Part shown: positions 21,478-35,400 of the stretch, piece by piece
Layout: each line of letters opens with the position of its first letter
Numbering within the stretch: the first letter of the stretch is position 1
From: Adiantum capillus-veneris
Lineage: Eukaryota > Streptophyta > Polypodiopsida > Polypodiales > Pteridaceae
NCBI GenBank assembly: GCA_014529385.2
Contig: CM043966.1
Location: forward strand, 42,753,537-42,817,536
Direction: 5' to 3'
DNA: 64,000 bases
Translations under genes and position numbers: made by a program
Notes under the pieces: generated by a model
What the model was told of the DNA's origin: nothing
Seen by the model: only the letters and a program-made list of their open reading frames with translations
Databases searched by the model: none

Positions 21478-23560
21478 TGAGCGCTCGAACATTGCATATT
21501 ATTACCTTAGGTATATAAGGCAGTGTGTAAATGGAATTAGGGTTCTCAACCTCATTTGTTGAGACCATTGTATAGTGAGAGCTCACGAGGTGTGTGACTA
21601 TGGAGTCCTTGAGCTTCTCCTTTCTCATGTGACTTGATTAACACTAATCAATGCTTAATTCTCTTTCACTATGGCTCTCTCATACTCTCTATGATTGTCT
21701 ATGATGCTTTGATTAGCTAGATCATAACTAATTAGTGATTAATCTCGCTCTAATCTTGTGTGATTTCCCCATGTTCTTTGTGTGTGCATGTAGGTTTGAT
21801 TTAAGTGTGGATGCTCAATAGATCTATGTGTGTGCTCTTGTGATTAGTGTGTTGCATGATGGGATTAGTGATGTGTGCGTCACTGCAACCGTTAGTGTGT
21901 GTGATTGGGTTGATTTGAGGTGAAGAGAAGTGGATGTGGAGATTGCCAATCATTGTTGCTTAGCTCCTCCATAGGCTGAGAAGCCCAACTCATAGAGTCA
22001 TCGTTCATGTTGCCATGATTAGCTCACTAATCGGGTGAGATTTTCCATGCCCTAGTCAGGTAGTTCATCACCCCGGATTGAAAATTATAAATCATAAAAT
22101 TCAAAAATTTCACGAAAATTAATAAAATTAAAAAAGAGGGGAGGTTATAAAAGAAAGACAAAAAAACAAAAATGTACGAAGGAATTCACATCGCAAGCAA
22201 AAAAGACGTGTGAGCCGAGCACAAAAGATGGATAGAAAGAAAAAGCGACAAAATAGTTGAATTGAGGCAAAACGATCGAGACAAGCAAGCCTTGCTCCAG
22301 TCGAAAGTTTCCCTTCTCGGTCTACGTAGCGTGCATATGAATTATGTGTGCCATACAATGTTAACTTAATGCGAACAGCATTCTCTTTTATGTGTCCCTT
22401 AGACTTGTGAATGATTGCACACTAGTGGTAGTGGATGAATCATTTGTAAACCTTTTTAACCTTCGGTGATAGCTAGACACTCTAACTAAATTCACGCACG
22501 AATTTATTGTTGAACGTTCCAATTTAAGCTTTTCAGGTGTCTATGCATCTTTATGCAACTTGACTTTGTAGTGCTTTTACTGGTGCTTGACTTGGGAAAC
22601 CATTTGTCATGTTTCACGGAGGTACATAGGTAACTATATAGAAGGTTTGTATATGCAAAACATTGACAATGCTACACATAGTGTGCCTTCACAGTCCCAA
22701 AAGGTGAGATCAAACTAGAAATCTATTGTGTCAATGTGCATTATTGCTTGTGTGCAACCAATAGATTACCCTTTTCTAAACATCCCCTATCCCAAGCGCT
22801 TCCCGTGCAGTTTTATTGTTGCTTTATTGATCCATGTACTTAGCTATGGTGAATGGGTTCGAAAAGGACAATTTGAAAGGAATAAAAAGAGATGTCCATC
22901 AATTTCCATGGCAAACATACATTTGTTATTAACTATCACAAGAATTTATGGATCCACTTGAGGATGCAAACAAGGCATTTAATTTTTTGTTTTACGTTGC
23001 AGGGAGCATCATTAAACCAGGGTATCTAAAGCTAGAGGCCAACAAGCTCAACACGTTGATGTAAGGTATTTGAGGCGAAGTCTCCACCTCCACCCTGGTC
23101 TGAACCCACCAATGCTCACATATCCCGGTTTGCAGTGTGAATTTCCCAGCTGAAAATGAAAAATGTTGGATGTTCATCAATCAAACCTTGAGTTTCAAGG
23201 TAGAAAATCAAGCACTCAAGTTCTAAACCCCGACAAAAACCCTAGATTTTGGCATAAATCCATTTGTCTGACTAGTTTGCCCTTAAAAAACATGGCCAAA
23301 AAATGGTTACTTCGTTAGCGAAGTGGCCAGTTTTCGATGCTTGGCCCCTCAGCAACCCACGTGGCTGCACCACATCTCTTTTTTTTAAAAAGCGTCGACG
23401 CTGTGAAGCTCTAAAAAAAGCAGCGTCGTCAGCTCTAAAAAGCGCCGTCAAACGCAGCAAACAAGCATTAAAAAAAAAAAGAAAAACGCAGGCCTGTCTT
23501 CTCCACATGCAGTTTGAAGCATCAAGCGACACAAGAAAAACAGACAAAACGACACGAGCA
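21478..23560. other. Non-coding stretch
   Basis: No gene is recognised. 21490-22080 looks like old LTR-type sequence without a partner in the window; 22080-22330 is A-rich. Small ORFs here show no motif. Confidence 0.5.
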
Positions 23561-23561
23561 G

Positions 23562-23997
<436 letters not shown>

Positions 23998-24135
23998 TTT
24001 CGAGCTTTCCCACACACTTTCTCTCCTCTCATGATCACGAATGAGAGAGGGAAGTCCCTTCAATCAAGATTCGAACCTTCAAATGAAATCAAGCAAGAAG
24101 GTAGCAAAGGACCCGCGAGCGTGTGGTAGGTCACC

Positions 24136-24486
24136 GTGAGCGAGCCCACCGCTGGTAACGAGAGCAACGGACCATTAACCTGTCGTGCAGGAAAGAATGT
24201 TTTGAAAGAAACACACAGTCGCCCTCGTGTAGGACCCTGTAGGTTGTGTGTAGGCGCAGCTATGGCGGAGCTCCTGCCAGGCTTGAACGACAAGGTGGCT
24301 TTGCTTTGCCTCACCAGGGTTCCTCGCATCTATCACACAACTCTAAGAACTGTTAACCAAGGCGCTTGGCAAGATTTGAACGTGCGGCCAAGAGCTTCTG
24401 CTAATGCAGCGTGTAGCGCTGAAGAGAGGTTGTGGTGTGCTCTACCATGTCAAGTGCGCAGGGGGACCCACCAAACCGGAGCTTGA
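24136..24486 (+). pseudogene. F-box (kelch-type) protein fragment
   Basis: The 116-codon ORF contains, from about residue 43, MAELLPGLNDKVALLCLTRV followed by PRIYHTTLRTVNQGAW. This is the F-box pattern of plant F-box/kelch-repeat proteins (LLPGLPDDVALxCLARVPRxYHxxLxxVxxxW), which link substrates to SKP1-cullin ubiquitin ligases. A weaker match to the following segment (SAEERLW for the usual EEW.Y) is visible. No kelch repeats follow; the next ~1.3 kb is non-coding. It is therefore a truncated gene copy, possibly captured by a transposon. The Helitron coding region 1.4 kb downstream makes capture plausible but is not proof. Confidence 0.55.
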
Positions 24487-25845
24487 TGTCACTGTTGGCC
24501 AAAGAGCCGGTCATGCTTGTTGCCTTTTCATCAAAGCAGCATAATATGCCTTTGCATACTCTTCCTGCCAATATAGCCTATAGACCTTGTGTGAAACAAC
24601 GAACAATCTGGAATTTTCAAAAGAGCACGAGACTCCACAGAGGTAGTTTACACACCTCATTTTTAAGCTTATCCCTGACATGACCCCAACGGTATGACCA
24701 TGATGAAGCTCCTCTTCTTCATCGGTAGCAAGCGACTCAGTCCGCCTCAACTTCATTAATCGTTCATCGGAATCTATGTGCTTCAAAACCTTTTTGACTG
24801 TATTTCGAGTCCCGCAAATGCTTCCATTGATGCCTTCACTACAAGTATGATACCTCCTGAGACACTCTGTTCATATCAATCATAACTTTGTAAACAATCA
24901 AAACGGGAAACGTATCAAGACAGCTTATATATTCGACCTCCCAGATACTGATCACTCAAGGTAAGAGATGACAACTAGAGCCTCATGAGACCAAGTCTGA
25001 CTGATACCACAAGTCTTCTAAACGTAATTATAGAAAACCCCACCTCTTAGCCCTGAAATCTTCAAGCATCAATACCATAGATTCTGTAGGCCAAGCTCCT
25101 CCCTATTCATTCCAGCAGTAGAAGGTCGACAATGTCACTGTTTGGCTCGTCGCCATGTTCAAATTCACCTTCACCTGCAGTAAAGCCTCTACGCCTTCCC
25201 GGCCTAGCAATCATAGCAGCTATGTGTGTATGTCCACCTTCAACTACCTTACTCAGCTCGTTTGTGTAGCCACAAGTACTTATGGCCTAACTCTACCGTG
25301 TTTCACTACAGACAGATCAAGAGGAAACTTGGACACAACTCCTCTACATTTGCAACAGCGACATATTCCAACGTGCGGTGAGTAAGAAGTGCCACATTTT
25401 TATCTTGAACACTGAGGACACAGTAAAAAGGAACACACTGAAAATTGCATGCTGCCGTGGGAATGGCACGTTCCCTCGTATTATAAAAATTGGGGAGGAC
25501 TGTGCAAACTCCCCCGTGCAGGGACACTAGCACGTTTTCTTTTTTTTCTATACCATAAGAGATAAAGAACACATACAAATAATGAGATTACTCTTAAAAC
25601 CTTCAGCATTGTGCGCTCACTTTTCTAACTCTTCGTACTTATTCTTTGCAAGGGGACATTCAAGAAATCAGCTATTGCTTGCCTCTTCTCGGTCTGACAC
25701 CCCACAACAGCACAATCCAGCACCAGGTACATAGTTGTTTCAAATGCTTGAACTGTTCGTTGCTTAGCCGCCGTGACTAGTAACTAAATATCACAAGGTT
25801 CTGATCGCATTGAACCATTAAGATTGAGTCCGACTGAAGCATTCA
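24487..25845. other. Non-coding stretch upstream of the Helitron Rep
   Basis: No gene is recognised. It may belong to the 5' part of the Helitron, but I cannot find a reliable 5' terminus. Confidence 0.4.
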
Positions 25846-28167
25846 ATGGACCATCACCGAAAGCATAGGATACACCTCAGTAGATTGAAAGCGAGACATC
25901 GCACTTCAAGCAAGAATAAGGCTAGATTTCTACCATGCTCACAATCATGGATTGATATCGTCAATTTAGTACACCGATGGAGTTCAGAAATAGCAACGAC
26001 ATTCAGACCTTTAAGCATATGCTTTGTTTGTGGTGTAGTTTTCATCCAAAGAAGTGCCTCTTTTCATTGTACTTGAGCTCCAGACGAGACATCGATTGCA
26101 ATGTTTGCTAGCAGTCTACTGGTATCCAGCTTAGAGGCTACACAAATAGGAACGCAATGGGTGCAGTGCTTCGCTTGTGAGAACTCAAGCGCACGTCGCA
26201 GATATTGTGTGCCCTTACTTCCATACTACACCAGAAGAATATTGACCGAAAATCAGCTTCACATTCAGCTACTGAGCGTCATCGACATATCTGTCAACGC
26301 CATCTCAACAGTGACAACAATTGCACGAGGTACACTAGACAAACATTCAATATTAGATAATCCTCTGCTATCATGGAGTAAAGAGCATAGAACAACCTTC
26401 ACAGAGCAAGATCTAGCTACATCACAAGTGGCAGACATACTTGCATTCAATCTTGAGAACAACTTCGTACTACAAAAGTACATGTCGATGGTTGAACGGC
26501 CGAATAAGAAGCTTGGCCTCTGCATACTAAGTCAAGATAGTGTGAGCAAGATCATTCAACAACAACAAGACAACGCACCTTTTGCACTGATGGCGCAACT
26601 GGACACGAGTTTGATGTTTGGTATCATTGAAAACATCGTTGAACCGGCCAGGAGAAGAGCATTCACTGCTAGCAATACTTACGAATTTGCTTCTTTGCAG
26701 CTCCATGGCCGTCAACAATTGCTAGAGAGAACAGTTACTTTCAAGCCCAACGGCATGCCTGCCGCATCAAGCTCCGTGAATGACCTCACAATAGAGACAG
26801 CAGCGTTTCCATTCCTGTTCCCTTTTGGGAAAGGCCAGTATGATGGTAAAATCAACTTCAGTATATATGTAAAGATACGTGCAGCGACTCTATTCTCCGT
26901 TTACACCTTGTACAAGCCATACCTGCTCATAATGTACCAACTAAAGCAGGCTCTTATGTTGGCTAACAATACACACACGAGCTTGTTGCAAAGGGACATT
27001 GACAAGTACAAGAAGGCCAATCGTACGGCAACTGACAAGGATACTGTGAGACATGTGCTTCAGTATAGCACCCCTTCCAGCATGCCAGGCTCCTGCTCGT
27101 GGCACCGCAAGAACCTAAAGGACTTGATAGCAATGGTGGATGAATGGGGAATGCCTGATTTCTTCTTGACTTTCACTGTCGATGAGGTCACACACACAAG
27201 ATGGCCTGAGATTGACACGATCGAGCTAATTGCACGTCATTTGAACGCCTCCTTCACTTGGACAGACTGTCCAGTTGAATGCGCCCTCACCTTCCACACT
27301 AAGTTCCAAATGCTCATGTCCAAATATATACTTGCGAAAGGTGTGTTGGGACGTGTGCAACACCACTTGGTTAGATATGAGGTCCAAAATAGAGGATCAC
27401 TGCATGCTCATGTCATATTGTGGATGCATGAAGAAGACAAAGAGCAACTATCTGCTGAGATAACTGCATACATCCCGCCAGAAACTAGCACTGTTGTTTT
27501 GCCAGAAGTCAGCCGCCTTCGACAACTCGTACTCAGGAAACAACTTCACAAGTGCCGTACAAGTTGCTACCACGGTCAAAGAGATGGAGTATGTAAACAC
27601 GGTTTTCCATTTCATGCGCAGCCTAATCCAAACCCAGTCTTCAACGAACAAAATCACAGATGGCAATACTTCAGGCCCCGACATGAAGACAGAAATGTCG
27701 TACCGTACCACCCTACACTGCTTCTGCTATGGGGTGCACATATGAATATACAGCGGGTCACCAATTCATCATTGTCCTACTACCTCCTGAAGTATCTCAA
27801 AACTGAACCAATGGGCCATCTCAACATCCGCTCAGAAGATGCAGAGCATTTAGGCCTAGGTGGCCTTGACATTGTGAAATTGAAGCTGATCTCAGCCTCT
27901 TTACTATCGAAGCCTATCTCAGCAACAGAAGTGGCATTAAATTGTTTGCAAATCCCAATCATTTCAAAGAGTGACACCGTCCAATACGTCGACTCATCAC
28001 CCCCGACACTACGACAACGAATAATTTCTCACAACAATGATGTCGTGCTGCACCCTGTCGATTTGTACTGTGCACGACCACAAAGTCTGGAGAATCTTAC
28101 GTTCTACGACTTCCACAAGAATTACACAGTGATGAAGGGAAAAAAAGGGAAAAACTTCATTGATTGA
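25846..28167 (+). pseudogene. Helitron Rep (HUH nuclease) coding region, helicase absent
   Basis: A 688-codon open stretch (26101-28167) is in frame with an upstream 76-codon piece (25846-26076), separated by one TGA. The upstream piece ends with a Cys-rich patch (ICFVCGVVF) of the kind found before the Rep domain. Rep motifs appear in order: MPDFFLTFTVDEVTHTRWPE (motif 1), RYEVQNRGSLHAHVILWM (motif 2, the HUH metal site HAH), a Cys/His cluster (HKCRTSCYHGQRDGVCKHGFP), VVPYHPTLLLLWGAHMNIQ, and SYYLLKYLKTEP (motif 3, catalytic Tyr). Rep nicks and joins single-stranded DNA in rolling-circle transposition. Full Helitron proteins run 1400+ residues with a PIF1-like helicase; here the ORF ends at KGKNFID and no helicase follows. 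A clean 688-codon frame suggests limited decay. Terminal TC/CTRR ends were not located. Confidence 0.85.
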
Positions 28168-29555
28168 AATGCTTTTTCTTTTCAGTTTAGAATGGGTAGG
28201 CCGATTCCAGTTGATCTGATTGAGCAGTAGTCAGAATTTCAGACTGCAATGTACATGTTGCAAGAGCAGGTCCTCAGACACTACATGCATAAATGGAGTG
28301 AGTTCATTCCATGGCCAGTTCAGTCACCTACCCCATGGCATCCACATTACATCACTTGGTATACACTCGGTCGACAAATCACCATCGACATCGCCGTGCT
28401 AGCTGGTTGCTCCACAAAACACCATTGTATGTTGTTCGTTCAGATTGCGGACGTGCTCGGCCTACTCGAGACTATATAATTAAATTACTCTAACGTGGTC
28501 CCCAGCCACCTTCAGTCAGCTAAACAATTCGTTTCGCGCTATTTTTCTGTCAACCAGTTTCCCACACGCGCAACTCTGAAGAGCATCTTACCGATATAGC
28601 CCTATCTTCCTGCATCAAAAACTCCCACTGATATGTGTTGTTACCTAGTCCTCCTCCTCTTCTCCACATAACTTCTGTCCATTTCATTTTAAAGAAGTCA
28701 TTGCATGCTACATTAAAAGCCTTCTCAACTCTCGTTCGCTTGGTTCCATTCTTAACGCGTCAACTTTTTGGCATGCTATTTACATCAAATCGTTTCAGTG
28801 ACTTCCACTCACTTAGCGTAACAACATTTCTGCAAAGCAAATAATAAGCGCTCTATCCCTCTCCCCCTCTCTCTCTCTCCGTCTCTCTCTCACCTTTCAT
28901 TTCTTCATTCTCCTTTACGGATGTATACTCCTGTTCAGTGCACGTTCGAGTGACTTCTACTCCCTTACGCTAAAAAGATTTGTCAGGAAAAAAAAAAACA
29001 ACCTCCCTCTCTCTCTCTCCCTCTTAGCTTTCACTTCTATGTCCTTTTCACTAATATATACTCTTCTTCAATGCCTCGATGCTTCAACCACTCCGATTAT
29101 GCAGGCTGACGAAGCACTCTAGTTTTTTTTTCGGGCATTGGAACCCACGCTTAGCTGAGGTTCGAGGTTGGAAGCGAAAGTCCATGGAGCTAGGCTCTAG
29201 ATTAGATTAGATTGCCACTAGCTAGATGGTCACCTTCAGGATGGTGAAAGTGCATCGTGAGGATAGTGAACTGTGAAAGTGAAAGGGGCTTCCAAAAGAA
29301 TTTAAAGCACAAGTAGAAAGCATCTACTTATTTCAGATTACAGACAAGACACCCGTCTGACTCACACACACACACACTCTCTCTCTCTCTCTCTCTCGAC
29401 CTTCGAGTCCGAAGTGCACGTACTGCCGCTGAACCACAAGGCAGCTTTGGAGAGCTGAAGCCTGAAGCTTCTGCTGCTGCGACTGCTAGCCTAAATATTC
29501 CACCACTCGAAAGCCTGCTGCCTAGCTACTCACAGCTCTAAAGCTTGTTTATTTG

Positions 29556-29604
<49 letters not shown>

Positions 29605-29635
29605 GGACTCGCTCTCGCTGACTCACAGTGAGCTC
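28168..29635. other. Region between Helitron remnant and RhoGDI start
   Basis: No gene is recognised. Plus-strand ORFs at 28249-28493 are short and lack motifs. Pyrimidine-rich and CA/CT tracts at 29370-29397 and 29555-29604 lie just before the RhoGDI start codon, so the promoter/5' UTR of that gene probably falls in 28,900-29,635. I see no convincing TATA box. Confidence 0.45.
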
Positions 29636-29821
29636 ATGGACTCCGGCGATCCTTCCTTATCGTCCCCTTCTGGGTCTTCCGTTCTTCGCAAGCAATTTAG
29701 CAGAGTCTCCCTCTGTGACTCCGAAGATGAAGAACATCCCGAGGCCTCTTTTGCTGTCCATGATGAGGAGTTTGTACCCAGTCCTTTGGTACCTCTCAAA
29801 CAGCAGTTAGAACTGGATAAG
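29636..29821 (+). CDS. RhoGDI exon 1 (N-terminal arm)
   Basis: 62 codons from ATG to a GATAAG/gtactc donor. Ser- and acid-rich as in other plant RhoGDI N-termini, ending LKQQLELDK, which continues in phase 0 into exon 2 at 52179. Confidence 0.85.
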
Positions 29822-32397
29822 GTACTCCTCCATCCCCTGCATTCTATTCATTGTTCAAGGTCTGTCAATGCGAGACCCAGAATATTAGGTATTGTAACAC
29901 GAACTCTTGAAGGTTTAAGACTGAAGTGCTGTAAAATACTTGACCTGGGCAGTCAGAGGCGACTCATACCTCTAGTTACAAGAACCTCTCCATATTTCAA
30001 ACGGTGGATGTATGTCATGGTATGACATGCCCAGTCTCGAGCTTCACCCATGACACAATAAGCTGTACTTGCAAGGAGAGCCCTTCCCTCTCCCAAAATC
30101 CAAGCACTTTAGAGGAGTCTACTTTGGCTCATTAGGTGGCTTGGAAATGTTGAAGACTTCATTACACTCAGTCGATGATCATTGCAAGCTCTTATTTTAA
30201 GAGACTTTATAGATATGTAGCATCACATCAAAGCAAGCAAAGCAATATCTTGATCTTGCTCATGTGTTTGCAATTATGCTGTAAATATCTCTTGAAGGAG
30301 CTATTCCACATCGAATCACCTTTTTCTCATATCGATAGGAGATTGAAGTGCAAGTTGTACTCCAACTTTGACTCAGTGGAGAGTTTGTAGTGATGCCGTA
30401 AGGAGTGTACTGAATATGGTGTTGATCTGTATTGGTGCACATGAGGAGAGGGACATATAATAAAATGAAACAAGAAATAATCTGTAACATTGGGAGAGAG
30501 AGTAAACATTCATTTTTTGGAGTTTGTTGGTTGCCCATTGAGTCTAGTTTGTTTTGCATGGGTCTAAGAGGTAGGTACTGCCACTTTAATCATACCTTTG
30601 GCTTGGTTGTTTCCCTTTTTTTGGGCATGATTACTTGCGCTAGTTTTGTTGCACAATGCAGTTGATTATGGGCCATGACATTATTGATATAGCTGAAAAT
30701 CCCATGTATTGTAGAAACACTAGGTTTATTGATTAGACGGAAAATTATCATTCACAGTCAATAAAGGCTTTATATACCATCCCATAGCGTGGGATGATGT
30801 AAGATCTACACATTCTAGTGGTCATCATTCTTCTAATTCGTAAGTTAAACTTTTTTTATCGTATGGACGTATATTTGACTTGACGATCTCATGGATACTT
30901 ACAAGTCACCTCCAAGTGGAGAATGTTGATCTTTGTTGGTGTTAGGAGCAGAAATCACCTATCACACTATTCCAAACTCCCCTTATTTACGTGGTTGTGC
31001 AACTATTTGGTTCGTTGCTCAAGGATCTTCACACACACACACAGGGAGAATCTCGTATAGATTCAATCTTCATGCTTAGGGGGGGATCTCTCATTTTTCT
31101 TCTTTGACAATGCATTAGTTTGATGTCCATGTGTAGATACTATCACAACTTGGTGATGTGGAGTTGTCATGTGCACATGGCTCTTTGTACCACATGGACA
31201 TGCTTCATCGACTTCCAAAGCCAATTTTCCACTTATCCCTAGATAGGAGTGTCTAGAATCCTAGGAGGATTAGTACCAGCAATTTTGTGAGCCTACTCGT
31301 AGGACCTCCATGTCCGGACGAGTTCATGAGAGTAGGTTTTCTAGTTTTGGAATGCTCTTGCATAAATGGTTTGTACAAGTGTTTTGATAGATGTTACACT
31401 ACGGTGGGCATCTGGCATGACGTGCATGTAGTTCTAGGTTAGAGGAACGTGTCGGTCCAATCGGTTCGTCAAATGGCTCACCAAGCATGGAGTTATCACC
31501 TGTATACGCACATTTTTGCACATTTTTCCCGACCTAATGGTTTGTACAAGTGTTTTGACAGATGTTACACTAGAGTGGGCATCTGGTATGAAGTGCATGT
31601 AGTTCTAGGTTAGAGGAACGTGTCGGTCCAATCGGTTCGTCAAATGGCTCACCAAGCAGGGAGTCATCACCTGTATACGCACATTTTGCACATTTTTCCA
31701 GACCTTGACCTAAATTTCCCGACTTGCCTCAAAAGTTGTATAAAAGCAACAGATCAGCTAGCGTTTTCATTCATGAGAGCTAGCGTCAGCAAAGACCAGC
31801 AGCCCCAGTGTTTTTGCAAATCAGCCCTTGGCGTTTTTGTGCCTTCATCACGAGCAACCTCCTGGAATTGCAAATCAGCCCAGCGTTTTCAGTTTTAAGC
31901 CTTTTCCCTCGCTAGAACCGGCCCGGATCTACCGACGTGAGCCTCTCTGCTGCAGCCCGGTACTTCGGCAGCCCATTGAGCCTCTTCTCGGCCATTCTCT
32001 TGGCGCATCGAGTGCTCCCATTGCTATCCATCATCAGCTCCATCATCATCTGCATTTTCAGCCCTGCTATGCGCAACAGATCTGCTGTGTTTTTGCAGTC
32101 AGATCTGCGTTTTTGCAGCCAGATTTCAGCCCTTGTTTCCTCTCACATCAAGAGCGCAAATCAGCTCCAGATTTACCTCTTGGTGGCCATCAGCAACCCT
32201 CATCGAGACAGATCCAAAGGTGCGTCAAATCAGCCCCAGAGATGTTTCATCTTGAAGAGTTACCGCGGCGACATTCCCCCATCGAGTCTCTAGTTTGCAT
32301 TGAGGTATGCATGTGTGTACATTCCATTTACGCAATTAAAAAGCAAATACCACATCGGCAACGGTGTGGGGGGCGAAGGTTGGTTGGGAACCCATCG

Positions 32398-32456
<59 letters not shown>

Positions 32457-35400
32457 CTAACAATTTGATTTTGAGGGTTCATTCACTTAAAAGTAGTGAA
32501 TTGGAGCATAATGCTTGGCGATGGAGTGCGAGAGGGTAGTTAACTTGGTGTGTGCACTCGACTACCTCGACGTAAAGATATCCTAGCATGGATATTTGCA
32601 GTCATAACTTCTTCGAGATGACAGATCGCATCATTGAAGACATGCATTGGAAACATGATGATATTGATTGCGAGTATCAGGATATGTTAGCGGCCTATGA
32701 GGACAAAAGAAGGCGCCATCCAGATCAACCTGTTAGCTTTGGAGTCTTGGCATTGTTTGAACAACCATCTCTTCCATCTGCTTGGAGAATTCTATCAATC
32801 CAGAAGAGGCATTGCATCGTCATCAATCTGTGCACATCTTTGGCAGCACATCGGGTCCACAATCTGTATCTTCTTAGCAATCGGTAGCCATCAATCTGGA
32901 GCCAAAGGGTTCCAACACAAGGCAACCACCGCAAGAGTTCGTAGGTATCGTGAGTCTACATTCGCAACCACATCCGGACGAGGATTCGTCTAGAGCTTCC
33001 ATCATACATGAATCTAGTCGAAGCCCCAAGAGGAGCCTTCATCTTTGAGGAGTTACTTGGCGGTTTCATGAGACATCATACAGAGGACTTGCCATGGTTT
33101 GTGGGCATTCCAAAGGACATATCCATCTTCATCTCCCACTTAGCATTGCTCTCGCCAATCTTTCCGCGTAGGGGCAGCATAGGTTGGACGGTAACTTTTG
33201 TGGACATCGGCGTTTGCATATCCTACCATTCGCTCTATGAGATCAATCTCGGGTTTGCAGTTTGGTTCACATCATCCGAGTTGAGGCAGCAAAGGTTATT
33301 GTTTGCCGGTAACCAACAAGGGCATTGTTTATTCAAGACGCGGGCCATTGTTTATTCAAGAGGCAGGCCATTGTTTGCGAGTAGATGCATCATCATCATC
33401 CTTGTGTTTTGAACAATTCCACATCACCCAGGGGAGCCTCTCTCTCAAAAGTCATCGTGGAGGACATTATCTATAAGGAACTTTGTCCGAGACCATCTTA
33501 TGGCGTGCATGGAGTTCGGTACAAGTACCTCACCTTAAGCAGGAGGGGATGTCATGTGCACATGGCTCTCTGTGTCACAGGGACATGCTTCATCGACTTT
33601 TAGAGCCAATTTTCCAATTTTGGAACCCTCTTGGATCGTACAAGCGTTCTGATAGATGTTATTACACCTCGGTGGGCATCTGGCATGCGGAGTATGTAGG
33701 TCTTAGTTAGAGGAACATGCTGGTCCAATCGGTTCGTCAAATGCTTCACCGAGCAATGAGTTGTCGCCCGTGTGCACTCATTTGCACATTTTTCACTTGA
33801 CCTAAGTTTTTCGACCTGGCCAAAAGTCATATAAAAGGAGCAACTATGCTAGCATTTTCAGTCATTGAGAGCTAGCGCCAGCAAGAGCTCAGTGTTTTGC
33901 ATGTGCTCCTGAGCCTAGCGTTTTTGGCCTCAATCCTCGCAAGCAAGTTCCAGATCAGCATCTCAGCCCAGCATTTTCAGATTTCAGCCCCTTCCCTCAC
34001 CGGAAACTATCCAGATCTGCAAACTCTACGTCATTTGCAGCCATTGAGCTTTTGGCAGCACATTGAGGCTCTCTCCCAGCCATTCTCGCACCGCATCGAG
34101 TGCTCACATTGCTGTCTATCATCTGCTATGTCATCAGCTGCATCTTTGGCCGTGTTTCTCACGACGGACCGATTGCGTTTTGCGTGCCAGAACTACTTGT
34201 TTGCAGTCACCTTTCAGCCCTTCATTCCCCTCACATTGGGAGCACAATTCAACCCTTTCTACCCCTTGGTGCCCATCAGCAATCCCACATCAAGATAGAT
34301 CCAAAGGTGCATCAAATCAGCCCCGGAGGTGCTTTATTTTGAAGAGTTACCGTGGTGACATTCACCATTTTTCACTGCCAACAGGTTCGAGCCATCATCA
34401 CCCCAACATCAGAGGAACAATGCACCACGAACATTGGGTTGTCTCCCCCTCTCAAGGCACTCGATGATGGAGATACTAGGTTGAGAGGGGACTCTTTCCA
34501 TTTGATGCTATATGCCGTACAACAGTAGACAGCCTACACAGCCCACGGCACTATCTCACACAAGCATGGGGGGAGGGGTTCAACGATTGAGAGCATGAGA
34601 GCCACCCGATACACATTTGTATATTTGGGTCTAACTTGTAAATTCGGGTCAGCATTGTTAGAGTGTGCAGCGGAAGGTGATAGAGAAAGAGACAATGGCA
34701 CGAGAGAAAGAGAAGAGACATGACATGAGGCAGATGGTGGAAAGGCTAGCAACCCAATAACTCCAGATGGCTACATGCTGTGAGACAATACAATGAGAAA
34801 GAGGGTGTCCCCCCTCCTCTATATAGGAGAATAGGGGCTGGTTGGGCAATAATTCTCAATATAGCCCAATGACCTTAAAATATGACCCTCCAATATAAAT
34901 GGGGAAATATGTGACCAAAACAGGTCCAAAGTGGGAAATGTACTGAACAACCCTAAGTGTGCCTGAGATCCGTGTCCAGCAGGTGTACGGGTGGCCAACC
35001 CATAGGTCTAAAGTGGGAAATGTGTTGAACAACCCAAAGTGTGCTTGAGATCCGTGTCCAGCAGGTGTACGGGTTGTTGGGGTATAGGCGTTTGTGCCTT
35101 GCCCGGCCGCCCAGAGTCTGGGCGCCCACTGACTTGTATACCTTATACATAGCATAAGTGTATAGGGGGCTGCTCACTCTTTTGAGTCTCCCCACCCATA
35201 TTTGTGTGTCTCCTTCTCTCTCTCTCACTCTCCATTGAGTGGTGCTCCCCGATCCCCTTCAATTGGTATCGGAGCGTAGGTGTGGAGGGAGCATGTGTGT
35301 GCACAGTCACGACGACAGTGGAGAGCTAGTTTCATTCCCGAAATCGCGTCCATGCGCGCGCGCACTTTCAAGAGCGCAAACAGGGTTTCGACTGCGGCAT

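Larger units (their letters stand above)
31165..34383 (+). mobile_element. Non-autonomous LTR retrotransposon (element D)
   Basis: Direct repeats beginning TGTCATGTGCACATGGCTCT start at 31165 and 33550. Right before the second lies a purine tract (AAGCAGGAGGGGA), the mark of a plus-oriented LTR element. The two LTRs stay alignable to about 32272 and 34363 (gaagagttaccg.gg.gacattc), after which they diverge, so the 3' borders and the target duplication are uncertain. The internal part (about 32310-33549) has a CT tract and short ORFs without gag or pol motifs. Its LTR start, purine tract and the sequence before it (gttcggta.a.gtacctcac) resemble those of element C, so D and C are probably related families. 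Confidence 0.75.

Noticed and set aside
24352-24462. tRNA-like sequence on the minus strand with A-box-like TGGTAGAGCA and B-box-like GTTCAAATC
   Set aside because: No proper cloverleaf forms (poor anticodon arm, mismatched acceptor stem), and the plus strand here continues the F-box reading frame, which explains the sequence better.
29636-30025. Separate 129-codon gene beginning at 29636
   Set aside because: Beyond codon 62 the similarity to RhoGDI ends exactly at a GT donor, and the next conserved residues start at the acceptor at 52179 in the matching phase.
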